Part shown: one piece after another, positions 49,913 through 59,635 of the stretch | Layout: each line of letters begins with the position of its first letter | Numbering within the stretch: position 1 is the first letter of the stretch | From: Virgibacillus halodenitrificans JCM 12304 | GTDB lineage: Bacteria; Bacillota; Bacilli; Bacillales; Amphibacillaceae | Direction: 5' to 3' | DNA: 64,000 nt | Assembly (NCBI RefSeq): GCF_001310895.1 | Contig: NZ_BAZS01000016.1 | Location: 17,957-81,956 of the forward strand | Translations under genes and position numbers: made by a program | The notes under the pieces: model-generated | What the model was told of the DNA's origin: nothing | The model's input: the letters and a program-made list of their open reading frames with translations, nothing else | Databases searched by the model: none

Positions 49913-50948
49913 TAGACTATTTGGAATCTTGGTTCCAGTAATTTCCGTATTACTTGGATTACTTGCGGGTGCAATTATTATGCTAGTCTCAGGCTATAGC
50001 CCCATTGAAGGGTATGCAGCTTTATGGAATGGCGCTTTTGGTGATGCATTTACGATCGGGGAAACGATCAGAAGAATTACTCCATTAATTTTAACTGGGT
50101 TGGCTGTTGCGTTTGCCTTCCGGTCCGGGTTATTTAACATAGGTGCCGAAGGACAGGTAATTGTTGGCTGGCTTGCCGCTGTATGGGTAGGATTAGCAGT
50201 AGATGCGCCTATGATTTTACATTTACCTCTTGTTTTAATTGTTGCAATGCTTGCTGGAGCTCTTTGGGGTTTCGTTCCAGGGCTACTAAAAGCTAAATTA
50301 GGAGTTCATGAAGTTATTGTAACAATTATGATGAACTATATTGCTTTATTTATAACGAACGAAATTATTCGTAATGTTCTAACTGAGCAAGAAACAACAA
50401 CAGAAGCCATACCAGCAACAGCTTCTTTAGCTTCAGAATGGTTGCAGACATTGACGTTTTTCTCAAGGATGCACTATGGAATTCTTGTAGCTTTGTTTGC
50501 TGCAATAATTATGTGGTTTATTGTTCAACGTACAACGATTGGTTATGAACTGAAAGCGGTTGGTTTTAATCAACATGCTTCTAGATATGCAGGTATGAAT
50601 GTTAGTAAGAATATTATTCTATCAATGGTAATTTCAGGCGCTTTTGCTGGGCTTGCGGGAGCGATGGAAGGTGTAGGTACGTATGGCACGATATCTGTTA
50701 TGTCTGGTTTTACAAATCTTGGGTTTGACGGGATTGCTGTTGCGTTACTTGGATCAAATAATGCTTTAGGTGTTGTTTTGGCGGCAATTCTCTTTGGGGT
50801 TCTTAAGGAAGGGGCCGGTCAAATGCCAACTAGTGCTGGTGTTCCTACTGAATTAGTTGACATTATAATCGCACTAATTATTTTCTTTGTCGCATCTAGC
50901 TATATAATTCGCTGGTTCTTACTTCGCTTTAAAAAGGAGGGGAAATAA
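49899..50948 (+). CDS. ABC transporter permease (NupP-like)
   Basis: Integral membrane permease of the branched-chain/ribose-nucleoside family (BPD_transp_2), 349 residues with about nine helices. ATG 49899 is chosen; the GTG at 49881 is part of the ribosome binding region (GAGGCGGGTG). Motifs RSGLFNIGAEGQ, GVHEVIVTIMMNYIAL and YELKAVGFNQHASRYAGMN fit the family. Intact, unlike the genes on either side of the ATPase-permease pair. Confidence 0.92.
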   Translation: MTQNNRLFGILVPVISVLLGLLAGAIIMLVSGYSPIEGYAALWNGAFGDAFTIGETIRRITPLILTGLAVAFAFRSGLFNIGAEGQVIVGWLAAVWVGLAVDAPMILHLPLVLIVAMLAGALWGFVPGLLKAKLGVHEVIVTIMMNYIALFITNEIIRNVLTEQETTTEAIPATASLASEWLQTLTFFSRMHYGILVALFAAIIMWFIVQRTTIGYELKAVGFNQHASRYAGMNVSKNIILSMVISGAFAGLAGAMEGVGTYGTISVMSGFTNLGFDGIAVALLGSNNALGVVLAAILFGVLKEGAGQMPTSAGVPTELVDIIIALIIFFVASSYIIRWFLLRFKKEGK

Positions 50949-51901
50949 ATGATTGATATTTTACAATCACTGATCCCGACAGTTTTATTCTTTTCAGCTC
51001 CATTAATTTTTACAGCATTAGGCGGAGTATTTAGTGAACGATCCGGTGTTGTTAATATAGGCTTGGAAGGGTTAATGGTTATGGGAGCTTTTGTAGGAAT
51101 TGTTTTTAACCTAACCTTTGCGGATGTTTTTGGATCATGGACCCATGGGTATCCATTATTGTTGCTACATTCATCGGCGCCATATTTTCTATTATTCATG
51201 CGGTAGCTTCCGTATCGTTTAGAGCTAATCAGGTTGTAAGTGGTGTAGCAATCAACATGTTAGCTTTGGGTATTGGAGTTTACTTAACAAAACAATGGTA
51301 TGGTAAAGGGCAGACAGATATGGTATCTGAACCGTTCTTTAGAACGGACATTCCTATTCTCGCAGACATTCCAATTATCGGGCCTATCTTCTTCCAGGGA
51401 ATATATGTAACATCATACATCGCTATTATTTTTGCTTTTATAGCATGGTATGTATTATATCGTACTCCATTTGGTTTAAGACTTCGAGCGGTTGGTGAAC
51501 ATCCGATGGCTGCGGATACAAATGGTATTAATGTATATCGTATGAGGTATATTGCTGTTATTCTTTCTGGAGCATTAGGTGGCTTAGGTGGATCTGTATT
51601 TGCGTTAACCATTGTGTCTAACTTTTCTCATTCGACTATAGTGGGGCAAGGATTCATGGCACTTGCGGCTGTAATATTCGGAAAATGGCATCCACTCGGT
51701 GCTATGGGTGCTGCTCTTTTCTTTGGTTTAGCACAAAGCCTGAGTGTAGTAAGTGGAGGGATTCCTGTATTGCAGGATGTTCCTCAGGTGTTCTTGTTAA
51801 TAGCACCTTATGTACTTACAATACTTGCTTTAGCAGGTTTTATAGGGCGAGCAGAAGCACCCCGAGCGAATGGAGAACCATATATTAAAGGAAGCAGATA
51901 A
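50949..51901 (+). pseudogene. ABC transporter permease (NupQ-like), frame-shifted
   Basis: Second permease of the importer. AAGGAGGGG precedes ATG 50949. The frame (SERSGVVNIGLEGLMVMGAF) breaks at 51141-51143; one more C in the CCC run joins DVFGSW to TPWVSIIVATFIG and gives 317 residues, the expected length. The downstream frame to 51901 is intact (SFRANQVVSGVAINMLALG, LRAVGEHPMAADTNG). A lone start at 51137 has no ribosome binding site. Sequencing undercall or real inactivation. Confidence 0.9.
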
Positions 51902-51910
51902 TGATTTCTT

Positions 51911-51949
51911 ACTGACTTGCTATGTAATTATAGCAAGTCAGTTTTTTTT
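51911..51949 (+). terminator. Intrinsic terminator of the transporter operon
   Basis: ACTGACTTGCTAT (51911-51923) and ATAGCAAGTCAGT (51930-51942), a perfect 13-bp stem with eight T. Confidence 0.96.
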
Positions 51950-52035
51950 GTTTTATAATGGATTATAAATGGAAGATATGTGCAGAATAAGATAAGTAAG
52001 CCTATGGGTATACGACATTTACTGGAGGTTATAGA

Positions 52036-53346
52036 ATGCTCGGATTTACTGAAAGAATTAAAAATGAAAAAGGATTTAACCTACATTTTATTAAAACAAA
52101 GAAATATAAGACATTATCAATTGTTGTTAAAATAAAAGGCAACTTAGAAAGAGAAACAATTACGAAAAGAGCACTCCTTCCTTATATTTTGCAGCAAGGG
52201 ACTGAAAACTATGCAACCAAGCAGGATTTACAAAAGAAACTTGCTGATCTATATGGTGCAACATTATCCATTGATGGAGGAAAAAAGGGAGAGAGTCATA
52301 TTTTAAGTCTCAGGTTAGAACTTGCAAATGAAAAATTTGTGCCTGATGCTTCCAGTATTACAGAGGAAGGGATTGCTTTATTGATTGAACTGCTGTTTAA
52401 TCCGAGAAAAGTGAACGGCTCCTTTGACAATGCAGTTATACTACGAGAAAAAGATACCTTGCTAAGAAAAATTCAGTCTGTACAAGATGATAAAATGGCT
52501 TATGCAAATATAAGGTTGATTGAGGAAATGTGTGAAAATGAAAACTATCGTTTACACGTCCATGGGTACGAAGAAGATCTAGCCGAAATAGATAGCACTA
52601 ATTTATACAACTATTATAAGAAAATGTTAATGGAAGATCAGATTGATATATATATTCAGGGAGATTATGATGAAGAACACATTAATGACATTCTTTCTCC
52701 GATGCTTCATAAGCAATTGGAAGATAAAAAAAGTAATGTGCTAACAGAAAAGTCTTCTAAACAAAAACAAACTAAAAAAGAAGTAAAACAACCGAAAGAA
52801 ATAATTGAAAAGCAACAACTTCAACAGGCTAAGCTTCATATTGGATATCGAACGAATGTTACTTTCCGGGATGACGACTATTCTGCTTTACATGTATTTA
52901 ATGGGTTATTTGGTGGTTTTCCAAGCTCTAAATTGTTCATCAATGTAAGAGAAAAAAACAGTCTTGCGTATTATGCTGCCTCCCGTATGGAAAGTCAAAA
53001 AGGTTTGTTACTTGTATTTAGCGGGATTGCCCCAGAGGATTACGAAAAAGCGCGTGATATTATTAGACTTCAAGTTGAAGCAATGAAAAATGGGGATTTC
53101 TCTCTTGAGGATATGCAACAGATAAAAGAATTGATAACAAATCAACTACTGGAAACAATGGATCATCCCCAAGGTTTGATCGAATTATTATATCAACAAG
53201 TATTATCTGATTGGATTTTACCTCCAAAACAACTTATTGATAATATAAATAAAGTCACAAAAGAAGATGTAGTCCAAGTAGCAAAGAAACTGGAGGAAGA
53301 TACATTATATTTATTAACAACAAAGGGGGATGCTTCTGATGAATAG
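52036..53346 (+). CDS. ymfF: YmfF, M16-like protein without zinc motif
   Basis: A 436-residue M16-fold protein. Where active members have HxxEH it has LQQGTENYATK, so it is probably the inactive partner of YmfH, as in two-subunit M16 peptidases. The C-terminal half carries NVREKNSLAYYAASRMES. In B. subtilis the ymfF-ymfH-ymfI group is linked to EF-P aminopentanol modification. TGGAGGTTATAG precedes ATG 52036. Confidence 0.9.
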   Translation: MLGFTERIKNEKGFNLHFIKTKKYKTLSIVVKIKGNLERETITKRALLPYILQQGTENYATKQDLQKKLADLYGATLSIDGGKKGESHILSLRLELANEKFVPDASSITEEGIALLIELLFNPRKVNGSFDNAVILREKDTLLRKIQSVQDDKMAYANIRLIEEMCENENYRLHVHGYEEDLAEIDSTNLYNYYKKMLMEDQIDIYIQGDYDEEHINDILSPMLHKQLEDKKSNVLTEKSSKQKQTKKEVKQPKEIIEKQQLQQAKLHIGYRTNVTFRDDDYSALHVFNGLFGGFPSSKLFINVREKNSLAYYAASRMESQKGLLLVFSGIAPEDYEKARDIIRLQVEAMKNGDFSLEDMQQIKELITNQLLETMDHPQGLIELLYQQVLSDWILPPKQLIDNINKVTKEDVVQVAKKLEEDTLYLLTTKGDASDE

Positions 53347-54622
53347 CAAAAATTATTCACATATAGAAGAGACTATCTATTCAGAGAAACTGGCCAATGG
53401 ATTAACTGTCCTCTTATTACCAAAAAAAGAAATGGCAAAAACATATGGTCTTTTTACAACAAATTATGGATCGATTGATCAGACGTTTGTACCTATTGGA
53501 GAGAAGAATAAGGTCACTGTTCCTGAAGGGGTTGCGCATTTCCTCGAACATAAGCTATTTGAAAAAGAGGATAGGGACGTATTTGCCGACTTCGGAAAAC
53601 AAGGGGCATCTCCGAATGCTTTTACTTCTTTTACGAAGACTGCTTATTTATTTTCCGCTACAGATCATATTGAAAAGAACGTACTAACATTGATTGACTT
53701 TGTACAAGATCCATACTTTTCTGAGCAATCGGTAGAAAAGGAAAAAGGCATAATCGCTCAAGAAATTAAAATGTATGATGATCAACCTGATTGGCAAGCT
53801 TTTATGGGGACTATAAAAAGCATGTTTAAAAAGCATCCCGTGAACATTGATATAGCTGGTACGGTTGAGTCAATACATTCTATCACGAAAGATGATTTAT
53901 ATATGTGTTATAACACGTTTTATCATCCAGAAAACATGACTCTATTCTTGGCGGGGAATTTTGAAGCCGGAAAAATGATGTCTCTCATTAAAGAAAATCA
54001 GGAATCTAAGCAATTTGCAAAAATGGATGATATTTTAAGGGAGTTCCCAGACGAGCCAGAACACGTAGCCAAAAAAGAAACTTACTTAAATATGCCTGTA
54101 TCTATACCAAAGTGTACGGTTGGTATTAAGGAATCTGTTCGTGAACTTTTTGGTAAGGACTACTTACACAAGGATCTATTGCAAAATATGCTACTCAGCC
54201 ATTACTTTTCAAAAAGCGGAACATTTTATCAGGAATTATATGAACAAAATTTAATTGATGATAGTTTTTATTTTGAAACGAATTTAGAAAAGAACTTTGG
54301 TTATACTTTGATAGGCAGTAATTCTGCAGAGCCGGAAAAGTTTGCTGCTAAAGTAAAAGAACAACTATTATCAACCAATCGTATCCAACTTACAGAAGAA
54401 GAATTTGAGCGTATGAAAAAGAAAAAAATTGGTCAATTGTTGAGACAAATGAACTCCTTAGAATTCATTGCCAACCAATATACTCAATACCACATGCTGG
54501 ACATTGACTTTTTTGAGGTCATTCCTGCTATACAGAAACTTAGCCTTGAAGATGCAACTCAATTCCTCCGACAGTGGATTACTGAAGAAAGAATAGCTGT
54601 TTGTACGATTTCAGCTAAATAG
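53339..54622 (+). CDS. ymfH: YmfH, M16 family zinc peptidase
   Basis: The 427-residue active M16 member, with HFLEH at residues 67-71 and the distal Glu region EKGIIAQEIKMYDDQPDW. ATG 53339 is preferred because AAGGGGG (53323-53329) is nine bases upstream; ATG 53330 abuts that site. It overlaps the ymfF end, consistent with a YmfF-YmfH complex. Confidence 0.92.
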   Translation: MNSKNYSHIEETIYSEKLANGLTVLLLPKKEMAKTYGLFTTNYGSIDQTFVPIGEKNKVTVPEGVAHFLEHKLFEKEDRDVFADFGKQGASPNAFTSFTKTAYLFSATDHIEKNVLTLIDFVQDPYFSEQSVEKEKGIIAQEIKMYDDQPDWQAFMGTIKSMFKKHPVNIDIAGTVESIHSITKDDLYMCYNTFYHPENMTLFLAGNFEAGKMMSLIKENQESKQFAKMDDILREFPDEPEHVAKKETYLNMPVSIPKCTVGIKESVRELFGKDYLHKDLLQNMLLSHYFSKSGTFYQELYEQNLIDDSFYFETNLEKNFGYTLIGSNSAEPEKFAAKVKEQLLSTNRIQLTEEEFERMKKKKIGQLLRQMNSLEFIANQYTQYHMLDIDFFEVIPAIQKLSLEDATQFLRQWITEERIAVCTISAK

Positions 54623-54631
54623 GTTGAAGAT

Positions 54632-55348
54632 ATGGGGAATAATGTATTAATAGTTGGAGCAAGTGGTGATATTGGTATGGCGATCTCAAAAAGATTGGCT
54701 CAAGATGGATATAAGCTAATTCTCCATTACAATAAAAACAAAGAAATTTTGGATTATCACATTAAAGATTTGGGTAGTGAATCCGTATTACAAATGATTC
54801 AGGCTGATTTAACTTCTTCCAACGAGCTGAAAAATTTTCTGAAACAATTGGTTTTTCCTGTAGATCATCTCATATTTGCGAGTGGTAAGACATCTTTTGG
54901 TGTTTTCCAGGATGCTACAGAATCACTAATGGATGAAATGCTTGCATTACATGTTAAATCGCCATGGATGATTATAAAGCATTTATTGCCTTACATGGTC
55001 CAACGCCAAAACGGCAATATTATTTTTATTACGTCTATTTGGGCGGAGCAAGGCGCAAGTAATGAAGTTCTTTATTCTTCAGTTAAGGGCTCGCAAAACA
55101 GTTTTGTTAAAGCTCTTGCAAAAGAAGTTGCTCGTTCAGGTGTTTCAGTGAATGCAATAAGTCCAGGATATATTGATACTAAAATGAATGGCCATTTTCT
55201 AGAAGAGGAAAAAAAAGTAATAATAGAAGACATACCAATAAACCGGGCAGGACATCCTGATGAAGTTGCTCATGTAGTAAGTTTTCTAATGGATAGCCGC
55301 TCAGCTTATATTCAAGGTGAAGTAATTAATATTACTGGTGGATGGTAA
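54632..55348 (+). CDS. ymfI: SDR reductase YmfI (EF-P 5-aminopentanone reductase)
   Basis: Short-chain dehydrogenase of 238 residues. NAD(P)-binding GASGDIGMAISKRLAQ, the catalytic Ser (ITSIW) and the YSSVKGSQ motif (Tyr-x3-Lys) are present. B. subtilis YmfI completes the 5-aminopentanol modification of EF-P; the same locus here supports that role over general FabG activity. Confidence 0.9.
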   Translation: MGNNVLIVGASGDIGMAISKRLAQDGYKLILHYNKNKEILDYHIKDLGSESVLQMIQADLTSSNELKNFLKQLVFPVDHLIFASGKTSFGVFQDATESLMDEMLALHVKSPWMIIKHLLPYMVQRQNGNIIFITSIWAEQGASNEVLYSSVKGSQNSFVKALAKEVARSGVSVNAISPGYIDTKMNGHFLEEEKKVIIEDIPINRAGHPDEVAHVVSFLMDSRSAYIQGEVINITGGW

Positions 55349-55429
55349 TTAAATTTCTTCAGTAAGCATGTATAAACAAATAAGATACTCAAATACTATA
55401 CATGTAAAAAAACTGAAGGAGGCATATAT

Positions 55430-55684
55430 ATGTCAGTTCTTGATAACTTTGAATCATGGAAAGGTTTTTTGGCCAATAAATTAGATCAAGCGAAGCAGCA
55501 AGGTATGAGTGAGGATACGATTCAAAACGTTGCACATGAGGTTGGAGATTATCTTGCACAAAGCGTTGATGCTAAAAATAATGAAGAGGCTGTACTTCGT
55601 GAACTGTGGAATGCGGCATCAGAACAAGAACAACAAGCAATTGCCAACACAATGGTAAAATTAGTACAAAATAAAGGCAAATAA
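55430..55684 (+). CDS. ymfJ: DUF3243 family protein (YmfJ)
   Basis: An 84-residue acidic helical protein, all of which is the DUF3243 domain (VLDNFESWKGFLANKLDQAK at the start). Function unknown. GAAGGAGGC precedes ATG 55430; a terminator follows, so it ends the ymfF unit. Confidence 0.9.
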   Translation: MSVLDNFESWKGFLANKLDQAKQQGMSEDTIQNVAHEVGDYLAQSVDAKNNEEAVLRELWNAASEQEQQAIANTMVKLVQNKGK

Positions 55685-55694
55685 GTAACGTTAT

Positions 55695-55727
55695 AAAAAG
55701 CTGCAGAATAATTACCTGCAGCTTTTT
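55695..55727 (+). terminator. Intrinsic terminator after ymfJ
   Basis: AAAAAGCTGCAG (55695-55706) and CTGCAGCTTTTT (55716-55727), a perfect 12-bp stem. Confidence 0.93.
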
Positions 55728-55834
55728 ATTGTTTTTATATTTTGTAAAGATAATTACTTTTCACCCAGCCAAAAATCATTTATGATAGACTTATATTAAT
55801 CTTGTATTATTATGGAAACAGAAGGAGACTACTC

Positions 55835-56626
55835 ATGGAAAAAACGGAATGGTATTTTGAATATGAGATTCAAGTAAACCGTCCTGGTTTACTTGGTGAT
55901 ATTTCCTCTTTGTTAGGAATGCTTTCCATAAATATTATTACAATAAATGGCGTGGAAAATCAGCGAAGAGGAATGCTGCTCCTATCTCAGTATGATGAAA
56001 ATATAAAGAGGCTAAAACTAATCTTGGAAACAATGGATACAATAATTGTTACAAAACTTAGAAAACCTAAGCTACGTGATAAATTAGCTGTCCGCCATGG
56101 GAAATATATCCATAGAGATGTGGACGATCGTAAAACTATTCGATTTGTTCGTGATGAACTTGGAATATTAGTTGATTTTATGGCAGAATTATATAAAGAA
56201 GAAGGTCATAAATTAATTGGTTTACGAGGAATGCCACGAGTTGGTAAAACAGAATCAGTGGTCGCTGCAAGTGTTTGTGCAAATAAAAGGTGGTTATTTG
56301 TTTCCAGCACCTTATTAAAGCAAACAGTACGAAGTAAATTGATAGAAGGAGAGTACAACACAGATAATATCTATATTATAGACGGAGTTGTTTCTAAACG
56401 ACGAGCAAATGAACAACATTGGCAATTAATTAGAGAGGTTATGCAGCTGCCTGCTATAAAAGTAGTCGAACACCCTGATATCTTTGTTCAATCTACAGAA
56501 TATAATATAGATGATTTTGATTATATTATTGAATTACGCAGTCATGAAGATGAAAAAATTACATACGAGCCGCTTGAAGACCAGCAATTTAATCAGGAAA
56601 GCGGATTTTCTATGTTCGATTTTTAA
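55835..56626 (+). CDS. ymfK: DUF3388 family protein (YmfK), ACT-like plus P-loop
   Basis: A 263-residue protein. Residues 8-75 look like an ACT domain (VNRPGLLGDISSLLGMLSIN); residues 132-139 (GMPRVGKT) are a Walker A motif, followed by KRWLFVSSTLLKQTVRSKL. ATG 55835 follows AGAAGGAG; an earlier start at 55802 has no site. No function is established for YmfK; the ACT/P-loop pairing suggests a ligand-responsive nucleotide-binding regulator. Confidence 0.85.
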   Translation: MEKTEWYFEYEIQVNRPGLLGDISSLLGMLSINIITINGVENQRRGMLLLSQYDENIKRLKLILETMDTIIVTKLRKPKLRDKLAVRHGKYIHRDVDDRKTIRFVRDELGILVDFMAELYKEEGHKLIGLRGMPRVGKTESVVAASVCANKRWLFVSSTLLKQTVRSKLIEGEYNTDNIYIIDGVVSKRRANEQHWQLIREVMQLPAIKVVEHPDIFVQSTEYNIDDFDYIIELRSHEDEKITYEPLEDQQFNQESGFSMFDF

Positions 56627-56643
56627 AATGGATGGTGTTAGTT

Positions 56644-57555
56644 ATGGAAGTAGGTTCAAGGCTTAAGGAAGCTAGAGAAGCAAAAGGGCTGTCATTGGAT
56701 AGCTTGCAGGAAACTACAAAAATTCAAAAGAGATATTTGAAAGCTATTGAGGACGGCAACCTGCATATTTTACCTGGTAAGTTTTATGCCAGAGCTTTTA
56801 TTAAAGAATACGCTAATGCTGTTGGAATAGACCCAGCTGAGTTATTACAAGAGTATAAAGAAGAAATACCTAAAACAGAAAATGATGAAGAGGTCCAATA
56901 CAGCAGAATACAACGGACTAGAAAAGATAACAACCAGGATAAAAACTCGAAGGTGTTTTCTGTTATCCCTACAATAATTGTTGTGTTATTAATTATCGGT
57001 ATCTTTTTCGTTGCATGGTTTTTAATTAAACAATCCATGGAAGATTCTAATTCGACTTCTCCACAAAAACAGGACGAAAATGAAATAATAATTAATAACC
57101 CAGAAGATAATAAACAAGACAACACAGATAATGATGAGCAAAAAAATGAGGACGAATCAAAAGAAGGAGAAGGCGATCAGTCAAAAGATCAGCAAGAACA
57201 AGAAAAGGCTAAACAACCGGAGCTTCGTTTGGATGAAGAAGCGTCCAGTGGTACAAAGTCAACTTTTAATTTACTGAATGCTACAGATGAAGTAACAGTG
57301 ACTTTGGAAGCGTCTGGAGAAACATGGTTAGATGTGAATGATGAAAAGAATGAATCACTTTATAGTGGGATGTTAACAAGTGAGGACACACCTATGGAGT
57401 TGGAAGCCTCCAAGGCAGAACAACTTTATTTTAACATTGGAAACGCTTCTGCCTTAACAATCAACATAAATGGGGTGGAGTTAAATTATCCTGTTGACCC
57501 AAATGAAAATGTAGTGCAGAAGATATGGGTAAATCTGCAAGAGCAATCTGAATAA
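56644..57555 (+). CDS. rodZ: RodZ-like helix-turn-helix membrane protein (YmfM)
   Basis: N-terminal HTH_25 domain (MEVGSRLKEAREAKGLSLDS, to about residue 75), a cytoplasmic linker, one transmembrane helix near residues 103-128 (VVLLIIGIFFVAWFL), a Glu/Lys/Gln-rich stalk and a C-terminal DUF4115 beta domain. This is the RodZ layout; RodZ links MreB to the wall-elongation machinery. ATG 56644 matches the family start; ATG 56632 is upstream in frame. 303 residues. Confidence 0.92.
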   Translation: MEVGSRLKEAREAKGLSLDSLQETTKIQKRYLKAIEDGNLHILPGKFYARAFIKEYANAVGIDPAELLQEYKEEIPKTENDEEVQYSRIQRTRKDNNQDKNSKVFSVIPTIIVVLLIIGIFFVAWFLIKQSMEDSNSTSPQKQDENEIIINNPEDNKQDNTDNDEQKNEDESKEGEGDQSKDQQEQEKAKQPELRLDEEASSGTKSTFNLLNATDEVTVTLEASGETWLDVNDEKNESLYSGMLTSEDTPMELEASKAEQLYFNIGNASALTININGVELNYPVDPNENVVQKIWVNLQEQSE

Positions 57556-57572
57556 TTATTATACCCGTGTAC

Positions 57573-57600
57573 ACCCTTCCATTTAACAGGAAGGGTTTTA
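57573..57600 (+). terminator. Intrinsic terminator after ymfM
   Basis: ACCCTTCC (57573-57580) and GGAAGGGT (57589-57596) with a T-rich tail. Confidence 0.88.
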
Positions 57601-57637
57601 TACCTTATTTTTGTTAGCCTAGGAGGAAATCGTACTA

Positions 57638-58216
57638 ATGAATATACCAAATAGAATTACCATATCACGTATTTTATTAATCCCCATCTTTATTCTCTTG
57701 TTAAGCCTTCCTTTAAATTGGGGAAACTGGCAGATTGGTGAAAGTACATTACCAATAGCCGATTTTGCGGCAGCAATATTATTTATTTTCGCATCCGTTA
57801 CTGATTGGGTAGATGGTTTTTATGCCCGTAAATATAATTTAGTGACGAATTTAGGGAAGTTTTTAGATCCGCTTGCAGATAAATTACTTGTTTCAGCAGC
57901 CTTAATTCTATTAGTTGAAATGGGATTTGCTCCTGCATGGGTTGTCATAATTATCATAAGCAGAGAGTTTGCTGTCACTGGTCTTCGCCTTGTTGCGGCA
58001 GGTGAAGGTTTTGTCCTTGCAGCAGGGAGTATGGGCAAATTAAAAACAGCAACCCAGATGATTGCTATTGCAGCTCTCTTACTTCACAACTTTCCTTTTT
58101 CTTATATCGGGTTTCCTTTTGGAACATTAATGCTTTATGTAGCTTTGTTCTTTACAATTGTTTCAGGTGTGGATTACTTTATTAAAAATTGGCATGTTAT
58201 GAGGGATTCTAAGTGA
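57638..58216 (+). CDS. pgsA: Phosphatidylglycerophosphate synthase
   Basis: Makes phosphatidylglycerol phosphate from CDP-diacylglycerol. The CDP-alcohol phosphotransferase motif DGFYAR...G...D...D lies in DWVDGFYARKYNLVTNLG and FLDPLADK, near residue 52. Four or more membrane helices; 192 residues. CTAGGAGG precedes ATG 57638. It overlaps cinA by four bases. Confidence 0.97.
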   Translation: MNIPNRITISRILLIPIFILLLSLPLNWGNWQIGESTLPIADFAAAILFIFASVTDWVDGFYARKYNLVTNLGKFLDPLADKLLVSAALILLVEMGFAPAWVVIIIISREFAVTGLRLVAAGEGFVLAAGSMGKLKTATQMIAIAALLLHNFPFSYIGFPFGTLMLYVALFFTIVSGVDYFIKNWHVMRDSK

Positions 58217-59463
58217 CAAAACAGATTAAAACAGAAATTATTGCAGTAGGCACTGAATTATTGCTTGGTCAAATTGCAAATACAAACGCCCAATGGTTGT
58301 CCCAACAGCTGGCGAAGTATGGATTAAACGTCTATTATCATGGTGTGGTTGGGGATAACCTTACGAGAGTAGAGGAAACCTTTAGATCAGCACACGAACG
58401 CTCTGATATTATTATTGTGACAGGCGGTCTTGGCCCAACAGACGATGATTTAACGAGGGAAGGTTTCCAGCGTATAAGTAATCTTCGGATTGTTGAGGAT
58501 CATCCAGCTATGGAAAAGATCATCTCCTATTTTAAAAAGCAAAATACTGAAATGACACCTAATAATCGTAAACAAGCGCGGATTTTTGAAGGCGCACATG
58601 TATTGGATAACAAAATGGGAATGGCACCCGGAATGATTGTAAGCTTCGAAAAAAAGACGTGGATTTTCCTTCCAGGAGTACCACGCGAAATGAAATACCT
58701 TGCGGAGAATGAGGTCTTCCCGTATTTGCAGGAAATGACCGGCCAGTCCGATATTATTAAATCTACCGTACTAAAATTTATCGGGATTGGTGAGTCACGC
58801 TTGGAATATGAACTTTATGATTTAATAAAAAATCAAAGTAACCCAACTATAGCACCTTTAGCTCAAAATGATGGTGTAGTTATTCGGTTAACTGTCAAGG
58901 CGAAAGCAGATGAAGAAGCTGATAAACTACTTGATTTAACGAAACAAAAAATATTGGGCAAGATAGGAAGATACCATTATGGTACTGATGAACAAACTGT
59001 TGAGGAAGAATTGATTAGGTTACTAAAACAAGCTGGTAAGAAAATAGCTGCTGCCGAGAGCTTAACGGGAGGTAAATTTACTGAAAGACTAGTGTCTGTT
59101 GAAGGTGCTTCACAGGTTTGCCGCGGTGGTATAATATGTTATGATGCTAAAATGAAATCTGATCTGTTAGGGGTCTCTGATGAAGTTATTCGATCATTTG
59201 GTACAGTGAGTAAAGAATGCGCTTTGGAAATGGCTGAAAATGCGTGGAAGCGAACAGATTCAGATTTTGGGATTGGATTTACAGGAGTAGCGGGTCCAGG
59301 CCAGATGGAGAATAAGCCTGTTGGTACCGTGTTTATTGCGGTTAGTGATCTTGAAGGGAAGCATGTAGTTCAAGAATATTCTTTTCAAGGAGACCGAACA
59401 GCTATTCGAAGTAAAGCAGTCCTAAAAGGATTTGAAATTCTTTTTAATTATATAAAATCATAA
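58213..59463 (+). CDS. cinA: Competence/damage-inducible protein CinA
   Basis: N-terminal molybdopterin-binding-like domain (TEIIAVGTELLLGQIANTNA, TGGLGPTDDDLTREG), which acts as ADP-ribose/NMN pyrophosphatase in some relatives, and a C-terminal nicotinamide-nucleotide amidase domain (KIAAAESLTGGKFTERL, GIGFTGVAGPG). 416 residues, complete. GTG 58213 overlaps the pgsA stop. recA follows, as in many Firmicutes. Confidence 0.96.
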   Translation: MTKQIKTEIIAVGTELLLGQIANTNAQWLSQQLAKYGLNVYYHGVVGDNLTRVEETFRSAHERSDIIIVTGGLGPTDDDLTREGFQRISNLRIVEDHPAMEKIISYFKKQNTEMTPNNRKQARIFEGAHVLDNKMGMAPGMIVSFEKKTWIFLPGVPREMKYLAENEVFPYLQEMTGQSDIIKSTVLKFIGIGESRLEYELYDLIKNQSNPTIAPLAQNDGVVIRLTVKAKADEEADKLLDLTKQKILGKIGRYHYGTDEQTVEEELIRLLKQAGKKIAAAESLTGGKFTERLVSVEGASQVCRGGIICYDAKMKSDLLGVSDEVIRSFGTVSKECALEMAENAWKRTDSDFGIGFTGVAGPGQMENKPVGTVFIAVSDLEGKHVVQEYSFQGDRTAIRSKAVLKGFEILFNYIKS

Positions 59464-59555
59464 TTCTTTCCCATGTAATACAAGAATTTAGCTTATTTAA
59501 TAAAAAATATTGTCAGAAAATCAATATCTACTGCTCTTTTACTTAAGAAAAAAGC

Positions 59556-59569
59556 AGAACATTTATTCG
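59556..59569 (+). promoter_or_regulatory. Candidate LexA (DinR) box of recA
   Basis: AGAAC at 59556-59560 and ATTCG at 59565-59569, spaced four bases, match eight of ten fixed positions of CGAAC-N4-GTTCG. It sits eight bases upstream of the recA -35 element, as expected for SOS control. Confidence 0.65.
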
Positions 59570-59577
59570 TGTTTTTC

Positions 59578-59606
59578 TTGGCAAATATCAAAAAACATAG
59601 TATGAT
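59578..59606 (+). promoter_or_regulatory. Sigma-A promoter of recA
   Basis: TTGGCA (59578-59583), 17-base spacer, TATGAT (59601-59606), 29 bases before the recA start. Confidence 0.8.
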
Positions 59607-59635
59607 GTAAATAGTAGATTAAAGGAGGAAATACT

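Noticed and set aside
51137..51901. A separate shorter permease starting at ATG 51137
   Set aside because: No ribosome binding site, and the missing first helices are encoded in the other frame directly upstream.
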